64,000 bases of DNA from Granulicella tundricola MP5ACTX9 (GTDB taxonomy: Bacteria; Acidobacteriota; Terriglobia; Terriglobales; Acidobacteriaceae): the NCBI RefSeq assembly GCF_000178975.2, contig NC_015065.1:236293-300292 (forward strand), read 5' to 3'. Of the stretch, positions 34,527 to 42,860 are shown piece by piece. Made by a program: the position numbers and the translations under genes. Numbering within the stretch: the first letter of the stretch is position 1; the number at the start of each line of letters is the position of its first letter. The notes beneath the pieces are model-generated. The model searched no databases. It was not told where the DNA came from and saw nothing but the letters and a program-made list of their open reading frames with translations.

Positions 34527-35594
34527 ATGAGCGGAGATGAGCGCGAGGTGATGGGGCGAGGCGGCTTGAGGGTGGACGGAGATGTGTCTCACCTGCTGGC
34601 TGGGCTGAGGGAGCTGATTCAGGAGGCTCGGCAGCGGGTGCTGCGGAGTGTAGATGAGGTCCAGGTTCAGACGTACTGGGAGGTTGGGCGGCACATTGTG
34701 GAGTTCGAGCAGGGTGGTGCGGCGCGGGCGGCTTATGGGAGCAAGCTGCTGCAGACGCTGGCGGGGGAGTTGGCGGCGGAGTTTGGGAAGGGGTTCGATG
34801 TATCGAACCTGCGGCATATGCGGGTGTTCTACCAGGCGTTTCCAAAACAGGACGCGCTGCGTCGTGAATTGAGCTGGACGCACTACCGGACGCTGCTGCG
34901 GGTGGAGAGTGGGGCGGCTCGGCAGTGGTACATGCAGGAGGCGGCGGGGCAGGGGTGGACGACGCGTGCGCTGGAACGGCAGATTGGGACGCTTTATTAT
35001 GAGCGGCTGCTCTCCAGCTCCGACCGTGCGGAGGTGGAGCGGGAGGCGGGCGAGCAGGTGAGCAAGCTCGCGACGCCGAGGGACTTTGTGCGCGATCCGG
35101 TGATGCTGGAGTTTCTGGGACTGCCGGGAACGGGGAAGCTGCTGGAGGCGGATCTGGAACGGGCGCTGCTGGATAACCTGCAGGCGTTTCTGCTGGAGCT
35201 GGGGCGAGGGTTTGCGTTTGTGGCTCGGCAGTTCCGGGTGAGCAGCGAGTCGAAGGATTTTTATATCGACCTGGTGTTTTATAACTATCTGCTGAAGTGC
35301 TTTGTGCTGTTCGATCTGAAGTCTGGGGAGCTGACGCATCAGGACATTGGGCAGATGGATATGTATGTGCGGATCACGGACGATCTGAAGCGGGGGCCGG
35401 ACGACAATCCTACGGTGGGGATCATTCTTTGCACGCAGAAGGATGCTTCGATTGTGCGGTACTCCGTGCTGCATGAGAATGAACAGATCTTTGCGAGCCG
35501 TTACAAGCTGGTGCTGCCGTCCGAGGAGGAGTTGCGGGCGGAGCTGGATCGGGAACGAGGGAAGCTGGCGGAGGGGGCGGGATGGGAACGGTGA
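34527..35594 (+). CDS. DUF1016 / PDDEXK-type nuclease (YhcG-like)
   Basis: 355 residues. N-terminal DUF1016 region (VQVQTYWEVGRHIVEFEQGG, LAAEFGKGFDVSNLRHMRVF) and a C-terminal nuclease-like region (FAFVARQFRVSS, KDFYIDLVFYNYLLKCFVLF, then DLKSGELTHQDIGQMDMY) with the D...DLK core of PD-(D/E)XK enzymes. Members are often found beside restriction, defence or plasmid maintenance genes, but their role is poorly defined. Begins 22 bp after an inverted degenerate iteron and overlaps the next gene by 13 bp. Confidence 0.85.
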   Translation: MSGDEREVMGRGGLRVDGDVSHLLAGLRELIQEARQRVLRSVDEVQVQTYWEVGRHIVEFEQGGAARAAYGSKLLQTLAGELAAEFGKGFDVSNLRHMRVFYQAFPKQDALRRELSWTHYRTLLRVESGAARQWYMQEAAGQGWTTRALERQIGTLYYERLLSSSDRAEVEREAGEQVSKLATPRDFVRDPVMLEFLGLPGTGKLLEADLERALLDNLQAFLLELGRGFAFVARQFRVSSESKDFYIDLVFYNYLLKCFVLFDLKSGELTHQDIGQMDMYVRITDDLKRGPDDNPTVGIILCTQKDASIVRYSVLHENEQIFASRYKLVLPSEEELRAELDRERGKLAEGAGWER

Positions 35595-35986
35595 GGCTTT
35601 GGACGGATGAGGAGGCTGCGAGCGATGCTCGAGTGGCTGCGGTGTTTGCGGATATACGGGTGATGCGTGGGTCTGATTTCATCAACAACTTCTGGCGGGC
35701 GCTGGCGAATCAGCCGGCGGCGCTGGAGCGGACGTGGGCGAAGCTGAAGGTGGTGATGATGGAGCCGGGGGAGCTCGATCCGCTGACGAAGGAGCTGATT
35801 TATATTGCGGTTTCTACGGTGAATGGGTGCGGGTACTGTGTGCATTCGCACAGCGCGGCGGCGAGGGCGAAGGGGATGACGGAGGGCCAGCATGGGGAGC
35901 TGCTGGGGGTGATCGGGATGGCGATGGAGACGAATGCGTTGGCGACGGCTCTGCAGATTGCGGTGGATGGGGCGTTTCTGGTCTGA
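35582..35986 (+). CDS. Carboxymuconolactone decarboxylase family protein (AhpD-like)
   Basis: 134 residues. CMD/AhpD fold with the redox motif NGCGYCVHSHSAAARAKG: Cys-x-x-Cys and the His three residues later. Such proteins act as peroxidase-linked disulfide reductases or related enzymes. Start ATG at 35582 lies within the end of the nuclease gene, indicating coupled translation. Confidence 0.88.
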   Translation: MGTVRLWTDEEAASDARVAAVFADIRVMRGSDFINNFWRALANQPAALERTWAKLKVVMMEPGELDPLTKELIYIAVSTVNGCGYCVHSHSAAARAKGMTEGQHGELLGVIGMAMETNALATALQIAVDGAFLV

Positions 35987-36271
35987 GGGTGTCTGGGATT
36001 CCCAATCTGGGAATATTCATGAAAGTTGATAAGTCTTGCTCAAAGATTGAATGCGTGAAGATCCGACAACCAAATACCTTTATTATGTGTCTTAGATAAC
36101 ATAACTGTGTTAGTAACCGTCTCCTGAAGTTAGTTTGCTTAGCTTCATCCTTCAGAATGGATCCATTCCTCGCAACTTTGCCATGCGTTATGGATCAGGC
36201 TGGCCTGTTCGACTCCAGCAAGTCCTGGGGGTGTGAGCGGGAGCAGGTCATGGGTCTGGAAGGATCGATTC
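35987..36271. other. AT-rich intergenic island
   Basis: Opens with a perfect hairpin ATTCCCA-ATC-TGGGAAT (35999-36015) just after the CMD-family stop, which may act as a terminator. About 36010-36160 is much richer in A and T than flanking DNA. No gene was recognised in it. Confidence 0.5.
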
Positions 36272-36541
36272 ATGAAAGAACTCACTGGTGCGGTTTCAGA
36301 AATTGAAGGGGTTTTGAGGCAGTTTGTCCTGTCCTGCCGGTTGAATGTGGAGTTCCGGATTGCGACTTACCCGGGATGCGTGCCTGAGGTTTCGATCGAG
36401 TTTGCCGGTCCCGATTCCTGGCAACTTACTTCTGGTGATGGGGAGTTGCTGCAAGCGGTGCGGCAGTTGACGGCGGAGATCCGCGCTTCGGATCGGCCGG
36501 AGCTTCTGTCATGTGGGGTGGCGGAGGGGTTGGTTCAATGA
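36272..36541 (+). CDS. Small protein with KH-like outline, unknown
   Basis: 89 residues from the ATG at 36272, which has AAGGA eight bases upstream (a GTG at 36233 would add 13 residues). The middle reads VEFRIATYPGCVPEVSIEFA then GPDSWQLTSGDGELLQAVRQ. This resembles the type II KH fold of Jag/KhpB proteins (beta-strand, G-P-D, then a glycine-containing turn where GxxG is expected and a GELL helix), but the GxxG loop is replaced and no R3H domain follows. Function unknown; the RNA-binding suggestion is weak. Confidence 0.5.
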   Translation: MKELTGAVSEIEGVLRQFVLSCRLNVEFRIATYPGCVPEVSIEFAGPDSWQLTSGDGELLQAVRQLTAEIRASDRPELLSCGVAEGLVQ

Positions 36542-36644
36542 ACGAAGGTTCTGCGTGACGTGAGACGAGTCCTTGCTGGCGAGGGCGCAGGGCATGGGTG
36601 ATGCTGCGCTGGATCGAGGGGTGGAACGAAGCGGGATGGATTCT

Positions 36645-36660
36645 AGACAAACGCTTATCT
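36645..36660. promoter_or_regulatory. LacI-type operator upstream of GH5 gene
   Basis: AGACAAACGCTTATCT, identical to the site at 47684 and matching AGACAA-N4-TTRTCT. It ends 31 bp before the GH5 start codon. Confidence 0.7.
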
Positions 36661-36691
36661 GATGGATGAGTATGGTCAGCGAGGAAATGAC

Positions 36692-37921
36692 ATGCTCGTT
36701 GGCCGTATGGTTGCAGGCCTTGTGTTGAGTCTTGGTCTTGCTGCCGGCTCGATGCAGGGACAGTTTGTTCACACTCACAAGACCGAGGTTCTGGATGGGC
36801 AGAGCAAGCCCCTGCTGATCCGGGGGACGAACCTGGGAGACTGGTTTGTTCCCGAGGGATATATGTGGCATCTGCCGGATACGGTGCAGAGTCCGCGGGA
36901 GATCGAGGGGCTGGTCCGGGAGTTGATTGGGCCGACGAAGGCGACGGAGTTCTGGCATGAGTATCGGCAGAGGTATGTGATGCGGGCGGATATTCACCTG
37001 CTGAAGCAGGCGGGATTCAATACTGTTCGGGTGCCGTTTCACTACAAGTTCTTTGAGACGGACGATGCGGAGGGGTTCGCGCTGGTGGATCGCCTGCTGG
37101 GGTGGTGCCGGGCGGAAGGGCTTTATGTGATCCTGGATATGCACGTTGCGCCGGGGTATCAGACGGGGAAGAATATCGACGACAGCGATGGGTATCCTTG
37201 GCTGCTGAAGGATGAAGGGGAGCAGGCTCATGCGGTGGCGGTGTGGGAGCGGATTGCTCGGCACTACAAGGACGATAAGACGGTGATCGGGTACGACCTG
37301 CTGAATGAGCCGATCCCGAACTATCCGAAGCTGAAGCCACTGAACGAGCTGCTGGAGCCGCTGTATAAGAAGCTGACGGTGGCGATCCGGCGGATCGATA
37401 CGAAGCACATGATGATCTATGGCGGAGCGCAGTGGGATGGCGACTTCAGCGTGTTTGGAGCGCCGTTCGATGCGAATGCACTGTATACGTGGCACAGATA
37501 CAAGGCCGAGCCGACGGAGGCTGCGTTCAAGCAGTATGCGGCGTTCCGCCAGAGGTACCAGGTGCCGATCTACCTGGGCGAGTCCGGCGAGAATACGGAT
37601 GCGTGGATCGCTAGCTTCCGGGCGGCGAATGAGAAGGCGAACATCGGATGGACGTTCTGGCCGTATAAGAAGATGAGCGCGACGACCTCTCCGGTGAGCT
37701 TTGCGAAGCCGGATGGATGGGATGAGGTGCTGGCGTTCGCGGCGCTGCAGCGTGGGTCTGTGCTGGCTCCGGAGCGGTTGAAGGTGAGGCCGGAGCAGGG
37801 GGTGCTGGATCGTGCGTTTTCGAGCATGCTCGAAAACATCAAGGCGGAGCGATGCACGGTGAATGAAGGGTATATCCATGCGCTGCTGCCGGATGCGCCT
37901 GCGGAGTTGAAGGTAGAGTAA
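36692..37921 (+). CDS. Glycoside hydrolase family 5 (cellulase-like), secreted
   Basis: 409 residues from the ATG at 36692 (GAGGA at 36681, good spacing), giving a clean signal peptide MLVGRMVAGLVLSLGLAAGS. TIM-barrel GH5 signatures: RGTNLGDWFVPEGYMW, NTVRVPFHYKF, then YDLLNEPIPN with the acid/base Glu at ~205 and IYLGESGENT with the nucleophile Glu at ~299. Hydrolyses a beta-1,4-linked glucan, mannan or related polymer. A LacI-type operator lies just upstream, linking it to the polysaccharide locus 6 kb further on. Confidence 0.9.
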   Translation: MLVGRMVAGLVLSLGLAAGSMQGQFVHTHKTEVLDGQSKPLLIRGTNLGDWFVPEGYMWHLPDTVQSPREIEGLVRELIGPTKATEFWHEYRQRYVMRADIHLLKQAGFNTVRVPFHYKFFETDDAEGFALVDRLLGWCRAEGLYVILDMHVAPGYQTGKNIDDSDGYPWLLKDEGEQAHAVAVWERIARHYKDDKTVIGYDLLNEPIPNYPKLKPLNELLEPLYKKLTVAIRRIDTKHMMIYGGAQWDGDFSVFGAPFDANALYTWHRYKAEPTEAAFKQYAAFRQRYQVPIYLGESGENTDAWIASFRAANEKANIGWTFWPYKKMSATTSPVSFAKPDGWDEVLAFAALQRGSVLAPERLKVRPEQGVLDRAFSSMLENIKAERCTVNEGYIHALLPDAPAELKVE

Positions 37922-37957
37922 AGGCGAAGGCGGAGATGATGGCCTGAAGGAGCTTGC

Positions 37958-38392
37958 ATGGATGAGGGTTAGATACTTGAGGCTTTGAACGCGCACTGGC
38001 GCGCGTCAGCGGCTGGTGAGATCGACGCGGAGCATGACATCTACGACGACGATGTCTTGTGTGAGTATCCGCAGTCCGGCGAGCGCATTCTTGGGCGCGT
38101 CAACTTGCAGGCGCTGAGGGGTCATCATCCTGGTAGACCGTCCGGGTTTGAGGTCAGGCGGATCTTCGGTGAGGGCAATCTCTGGATCACGGAGTACACG
38201 ATTATCTACCAGGGGAAGCCCGCTTATACGGTGAGCATGATGGAGTTTCGCGACGGTAAGGTTGTGCATGAGACGCAGTACTTTGCCGATCCCTTTGACG
38301 CACCGGGGTGGCGAAGCCAGTGGTTCAAGGCAAGGCGTGAGGCTTGCCGGTGGGTACGGTGTCCGCGGCTCTCATCTTTGCGTACCGCTTAG
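37958..38392 (+). pseudogene. NTF2/SnoaL-like protein interrupted by an early amber codon
   Basis: The natural start appears to be ATG 37958, with AAGGAG at 37947-37952. The frame reads MDEG, hits TAG at 37970-37972, then continues in frame as ILEALNAHWRASAAGEIDAE, VLCEYPQSGERILGR, FGEGNLWITEYTIIYQGKPA and MEFRDGKVVHETQYFADPF, which is a well-formed SnoaL/NTF2-like fold. The end also looks altered: after QWFKA it runs into DNA antisense to the neighbouring amidohydrolase. A TTG at 37985 could rescue translation. Probably a decaying gene. Confidence 0.65.
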
Positions 38393-39767
38393 CGAGGGCA
38401 GCCATCTGCTGATCGAGATCTGTACGTGAGAGGAAGCGTCCGCCTGCGATCACTGCCGTGATCCTGCGGGTGTTTGCGACATCCGCCATGGGATCGGCGT
38501 CGAGCAGAAGTAGATCTGCGCGCTTGCCTGGTGCGACTACGCCGCGGTCTCCTGCGACTCCGAGCCACTCCGCCGGGAGCCGGGTTGCTCCTTCCAACAC
38601 CTGCTGGTTGCTCAACCCATAACGGGCCATCGCTTCGAGTTCATCGTGCAGAGCGAAGCCTGCCACCATACCGGGGACTGGCGTGTCTGTGCCTGCGAGT
38701 ACCGGGATGCCGGCTGCGGCGAAGGCCTGGATCAGCTTGCGATTGAAGGCGACGATCGAACGGACATAGTCAATGAACTTCGCGTTTGCGTTTGCTACGT
38801 AGGGATTGTGGGCGGTGACATAGGTGTAGATCGGGGGTGAGAGAAACTGCAGTTCAGGCCGGGCCTGCAAGGACTCTGGGTGGGATGCCTCTTCAACGAT
38901 CCGCTCATCCAATGAGAGCGTTCCCGTGAGCCAGGTTCCGTTCCGTTTTGCCATCTCTACGTAGCCTGGGATGTCAGCTTCGACCGGCACATCGGTCTGC
39001 TGGGCGAACTCCTCCGCGTGGGCCACCATGCCGAATCCGGGCTGGAAGAACTTGTCTGTGGTGCCTTTGCCGCGTTGAGGGATGTGGCCCACGACCGGCA
39101 TGTGCAGCTTGTGCGCCTCGTCAACGATGGCTGTGAAGGTTGGGAGATCCAAAGTGCTGTAGACCTTGATGAGCTCGTAGCCTTCGACCGATGCGTCACG
39201 GACTGCCTGGCGGCCATCGCTGGGGGTTGCTGCGACGCGCGTCATGCCGACGGGCAGGATGGGGTCTTTGCCATCGATCATCGCAGCGAGCGCAATGTGA
39301 GGTCCGAGGACGCGTCCGTTTTCGACCTCATCGCGCTGGCCTACTGTCTCCGAGGTGGCGGATAGATCGATCACCTGCAGGACGCCGTTGGCTACGTAGG
39401 GCAGGAAGATGTCTTCGGTGCGGATGGTGCCGGCGGGGATCTTTGGGTTATCGAGGAAGAGGCGCAGGAAGCGGTCGTTTTCAAGATGCACGTGTGCGTC
39501 TGCGAGGCTCGGCATCAGGTACTTTCCTGTGCCATCGATGCGCCTGACGCCGCTGGCTGGTTTGGTTGCGGTTGAGGCTTCTATTGCCGTGATGCGGCCG
39601 TCGCGGAGGGTGACGGTCTGGTCGTGCAGCACGGTGCCGCCTGCGGTCATAGGGAGAACGGTGACGTGCTCGATTGCCAAGGGCGGCGGCGGGGTTGGCT
39701 GTCCGAAGGCAACCGTCCATGCAAGAGCTGGAGAGGTCAAGGCGAGGGTCAGGCTGCGTAGGTTCAT
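38325..39767 (-). CDS. Amidohydrolase family protein, secreted
   Basis: 480 residues from the ATG at 39767, with a signal peptide (LTLALTSPALAWTVAFGQ). Metal-dependent amidohydrolase: LMPSLADAHVHLENDR (metal-binding HxH), a central His in MPVVGHIPQRG, GMVAHAEEFAQ, and the Asp in VLAGTDTPVPG, then the C-terminal beta-sandwich motif PGKRADLLLLDADP. Resembles the prolidase/imidazolonepropionase-like group. The open frame upstream to 40394 lacks family character. Its 3' end overlaps the damaged NTF2-like gene by 68 bp. Confidence 0.87.
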   Translation of the reverse strand: MNLRSLTLALTSPALAWTVAFGQPTPPPPLAIEHVTVLPMTAGGTVLHDQTVTLRDGRITAIEASTATKPASGVRRIDGTGKYLMPSLADAHVHLENDRFLRLFLDNPKIPAGTIRTEDIFLPYVANGVLQVIDLSATSETVGQRDEVENGRVLGPHIALAAMIDGKDPILPVGMTRVAATPSDGRQAVRDASVEGYELIKVYSTLDLPTFTAIVDEAHKLHMPVVGHIPQRGKGTTDKFFQPGFGMVAHAEEFAQQTDVPVEADIPGYVEMAKRNGTWLTGTLSLDERIVEEASHPESLQARPELQFLSPPIYTYVTAHNPYVANANAKFIDYVRSIVAFNRKLIQAFAAAGIPVLAGTDTPVPGMVAGFALHDELEAMARYGLSNQQVLEGATRLPAEWLGVAGDRGVVAPGKRADLLLLDADPMADVANTRRITAVIAGGRFLSRTDLDQQMAALAKRYAKMRAADTVPTGKPHALP

Positions 39768-40021
39768 CAAGTCCTCGGGCACAGATGTGAGAAGGCTTAG
39801 GCGTATACGCCTTGAGCATCTGCATTGTTCCGTGGAGTTTTGGATGAAGCCAGGGCTGCTCGTGTCGCGGCCCCGCACCATGACGGCGGAGAAGCGTGGC
39901 GACTGCTTCGGCTGGTAGTCAAAGGCCACGACCTCAAAGCCTCCGCGAGAGGCCTGCAGCAGCATCGAGAGATGATGGAAGGGGGTCTCCATCTGGTATA
40001 TGGAACCTGTGGCGGCAGATC

Positions 40022-40249
40022 CTACTTGATGTCCTGGAAGCCCTGCTTTTTCAGGAGCTTTCGCCGCCTGATCTTGCGAAGGGTCGAGGGCAGGGTACAG
40101 AGGTAGAGCAACAGGGAGAATGCGAGGGTGGCGCCGCCTACCAGGATGAGGAATTGCTGCCAGGTCGTGTTGCCCAGATGACGCAGCAGCATTGCGGGGA
40201 GAGGCGGCAAGGCGAACACGGCGGTGAGCAGGGAGGAGGAGGTGAGCAT
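40022..40249 (-). CDS. Small membrane protein, unknown
   Basis: 75 residues from the ATG at 40249 with two hydrophobic helices (SSSLLTAVFALPPLPAMLL and FLILVGGATLAFSLLLYLC) and a strongly basic tail RKIRRRKLLKKQGF. Not recognised. The helix pattern and positive-inside tail suggest a true inner-membrane protein. Confidence 0.5.
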   Translation of the reverse strand: MLTSSSLLTAVFALPPLPAMLLRHLGNTTWQQFLILVGGATLAFSLLLYLCTLPSTLRKIRRRKLLKKQGFQDIK

Positions 40250-40452
40250 GCCAGGGTGTGAGGAGTTTAGCACCTGGACGTTGCAACGATATTGCGACTT
40301 CTGGGATAGATTGCTTTGGAGCAGAGCGTGTCAAGGGCGTTGACCGTTGGGTGGGTGGAATTCCAGGCAGGGTGATCGTTCGTCTTGCAATCATCCCGGC
40401 TAAAAAATGTCTGCGTTCTCCTGTAATACGCGCATAATGGGCCCACGCCGCT

Positions 40453-41400
40453 ATGCGAACTCCGCCTGTCTCCGCCTATCTGACTACGCTGTCCATGCTT
40501 GCCATGGTCATCGTGCCTGCTGCGTTTACGCTCCACACCGTGCGTGTGAGCGCCTTCGGCGGATCACTGCCTGCGAATCCTTCACCTTATGGCTATACGG
40601 TCAGCCTTCTGTTGTTTCTTGTTCCTTCGCTTGTCATCCTTTGCTGGTTTCTTCCGCAGGAACATCTCCATATCTCGCGACGGTCTTTTATGGTGAGCCT
40701 CAGCCTTCTGTTTCCGCTGGGGGCTGCGCTTGATTTCTTCTTTGCGCGGTACTTCTTTGTGTTTCCGAACGCCTCCGCGACTTTGGGGATCAAGGCTCCT
40801 GCGCTGGGTGGCGGCGTGCCTGTCGAAGAGTATGTCTTCTATCTCTCCGGTTTTGCGCTGGTGCTGCTTCTTTATGTATGGCTGGATGAGTACTGGCTTG
40901 CGGCCTATACCGTACCCGCGACGGCGCGGGAGCGGATCAGCTTCGACCGGCTGCTGCGCTTTCACCCTGCTTCGCTTGTGCTTGCAGTGACGCTGCTGGC
41001 GGGTGTGCTGATCTACCACCATCTGACTGCGCCCGGGAGCTTTCCGGGGTATCCCGTCGTGCTGATCCTGGGGGCGCTGCTGCCGTCGTCTGCTCTTCTG
41101 CCCGCTGCTCGTCCGGTCATCAACTGGCGGGCGCTCTCTCTGACGATGTTCATCATTCTGGTGACGAGCCTGATGTGGGAGGTGACGCTCGCGCTGCCTT
41201 ACGGCTGGTGGAACTTTCAGGCGGCGGCGATGCTCGGCGTGCGCGTGACTGCGTGGTCCTTCCTGCCGATTGAGGAGGTGTTTATCTGGATTGCTGTTAG
41301 CTACTCGAGCGTGATTGTTTATGAGATTGTGAAACGGTGGAAGGCGTCTGGGAGGGCGTTGGGGCATGCTTTGCTTGGAGCGCGACTGAAGCATCTATGA
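40453..41400 (+). CDS. Lycopene-cyclase-domain-like membrane protein
   Basis: 315 residues with about eight membrane helices. Two half-domains each carry a Pro-x-Glu-Glu motif in a helix: GVPVEEYVFYLSGFALVLLL at ~120 and SFLPIEEVFIWIAVSYSSVI at ~275. This is the pattern of heterodimeric/fused CrtYc-CrtYd lycopene cyclases, with PLEEFLFF-like motifs that carry catalytic acidic residues. No other carotenoid gene is in view, so the substrate is inferred from family only. Confidence 0.65.
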   Translation: MRTPPVSAYLTTLSMLAMVIVPAAFTLHTVRVSAFGGSLPANPSPYGYTVSLLLFLVPSLVILCWFLPQEHLHISRRSFMVSLSLLFPLGAALDFFFARYFFVFPNASATLGIKAPALGGGVPVEEYVFYLSGFALVLLLYVWLDEYWLAAYTVPATARERISFDRLLRFHPASLVLAVTLLAGVLIYHHLTAPGSFPGYPVVLILGALLPSSALLPAARPVINWRALSLTMFIILVTSLMWEVTLALPYGWWNFQAAAMLGVRVTAWSFLPIEEVFIWIAVSYSSVIVYEIVKRWKASGRALGHALLGARLKHL

Positions 41401-41444
41401 AGTTGCTAACACCGTTTTCAGAGTGCATTCACCCCTGCGGCCTG

Positions 41445-42656
41445 CTACTGCGCCACCCGCCAGGGTGACACGCTGGTCCATGCGATCAACTCTTTCGTCG
41501 CCCATGTTGTCGACTTATCTGCATGACAGGACGTGCATGGATTCGGGATGCCCGACTGCTCGGTCTGAGCCGGAGTGATGAATCGGAAGGTATGGGCGCT
41601 CACGAAACTGTCCTTGATCGTCGCTTCAATCTTCGGCATATGACATGCCACACACTGGCTCCCCTTACTGCCTTCAGCATGGTGGGTATGCTCACTGACC
41701 GTGCCCTTCAATCCGGCTGGATTCTCCTTCGTATGACAGCCCAGACACAATGCATTGGAGGGCATGCGGAGGTTCGAGACCGTGTTGGAGTGGACCTGAT
41801 GACAGTCCGAGCAGCGGATCTCGCGGTGATACATATTGCTCTGCACAAAGTCATTGCCCTGCATGCGATTCTTATGAGCCGTCAGGTCCGCATATTGATA
41901 GAACCCGGTGACGCCGGGCTTCAGCTCTTCAAGCTTCCAGTAGTCGACAAGGCGCGCGCCGGGAAGATAGCCGACCGGCCAGTCATAATACTTGCCCGCA
42001 ATGGGATTGCCCACGGGCTGGCCTTGGCTATGGCACTGGATACAGGTGTCGTTGCCCCGCACAGAATCGAGTTTGTCCGGGTTGACGATGTTCTGTTTGG
42101 TGGGATGTGCGACGTGCAGGCTGCCGGGACCGTGGCATTTCTCGCAGCCCACGTTCCACTCCGTGACCTGCTTGGTTTCGATGTTGAAGTTGACGGAGTG
42201 GCAACCATCACAGAGCGTCGAGGTGGGGCGCTCCATGTTGCTCTCACCGTAATGGGGAACCCACCAGTCCGTGCCTTTTTCGACATGAAACGGGAGCCAA
42301 CGCTTCTTCTGGATATCCCACTGCGCGGGCAGCACATAATAATCGTCGCCTCGTTTGGTGAAGTAGCGCTGCTTCCAGCGGCTGCCATAGGTGAACGCAA
42401 CGTCGTCCAGCTTGAAGGTCACCAGCGGGTTCGGAGTTGTGAAATCTCCGACCACAGCCTCTGGATGAATCTTGGGGTCCTGAACAACGTTTGCCATGCG
42501 TGTCTTCTGCCAACTGTCGTAGGTATCTGCATGACATGCCCTACATGACTTTGAGCCTACGAATGTCGCTTTAGGAGTCTGCCCCACGGCAGTTGCATAC
42601 AAAATGACGGTGATGAGGAAGGCAATCACAGTGGATGCAATCTTGCGATCCCTCAA
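41445..42656 (-). CDS. Octahaem c-type cytochrome, periplasmic
   Basis: 403 residues with signal peptide (STVIAFLITVILYATAVGQ) and eight CxxCH haem-binding motifs: CRACH, CDGCH, CEKCH, CIQCH, CSDCH, CLGCH, CVACH and CTSCH. The order and CEKCHGPGSLHV/CVACHMPK context match the cytochrome c554/multihaem family. Likely periplasmic electron transfer; the donor and acceptor are unknown. The DNA on its coding strand is G-rich. Confidence 0.9.
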   Translation of the reverse strand: MRDRKIASTVIAFLITVILYATAVGQTPKATFVGSKSCRACHADTYDSWQKTRMANVVQDPKIHPEAVVGDFTTPNPLVTFKLDDVAFTYGSRWKQRYFTKRGDDYYVLPAQWDIQKKRWLPFHVEKGTDWWVPHYGESNMERPTSTLCDGCHSVNFNIETKQVTEWNVGCEKCHGPGSLHVAHPTKQNIVNPDKLDSVRGNDTCIQCHSQGQPVGNPIAGKYYDWPVGYLPGARLVDYWKLEELKPGVTGFYQYADLTAHKNRMQGNDFVQSNMYHREIRCSDCHQVHSNTVSNLRMPSNALCLGCHTKENPAGLKGTVSEHTHHAEGSKGSQCVACHMPKIEATIKDSFVSAHTFRFITPAQTEQSGIPNPCTSCHADKSTTWATKELIAWTSVSPWRVAQ

Positions 42657-42860
42657 GGCTTCGTCTCCGGCAAACGAATGGATTTATGCCTAAACTCTAC
42701 TCCTTCAGGAAGGATTGAATTGTCAATGGGATGTCATCGTTCCCGAAAGGTCTGGCGGCTCTGTCAGGCCCTGATCCGCTCGCCGGAAGCCCATTGTGCA
42801 GAGCTGTCAGTGGTTTCGCTATGATGAGGTTCGGTTCGCGCTTTGTGTTTCTGGGTGCGG

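Noticed and set aside
26200..34600. Integrated mobile element or prophage
   Set aside because: No integrase, transposase, tRNA target or direct-repeat attachment sites were found; replication and partition genes appear intact, so a resident replicon is favoured.
1389..37972. Amber recoding or suppression as an explanation for the two in-frame TAG codons
   Set aside because: Many intact genes here end properly at TAG (for example at 15863, 29112 and 45190), and no suppressor or pyrrolysine tRNA was seen; independent mutation or sequencing error is simpler.
39768..40394. N-terminal extension of the amidohydrolase
   Set aside because: The added 209 residues have no domain character, and the ATG at 39767 begins a normal signal peptide.
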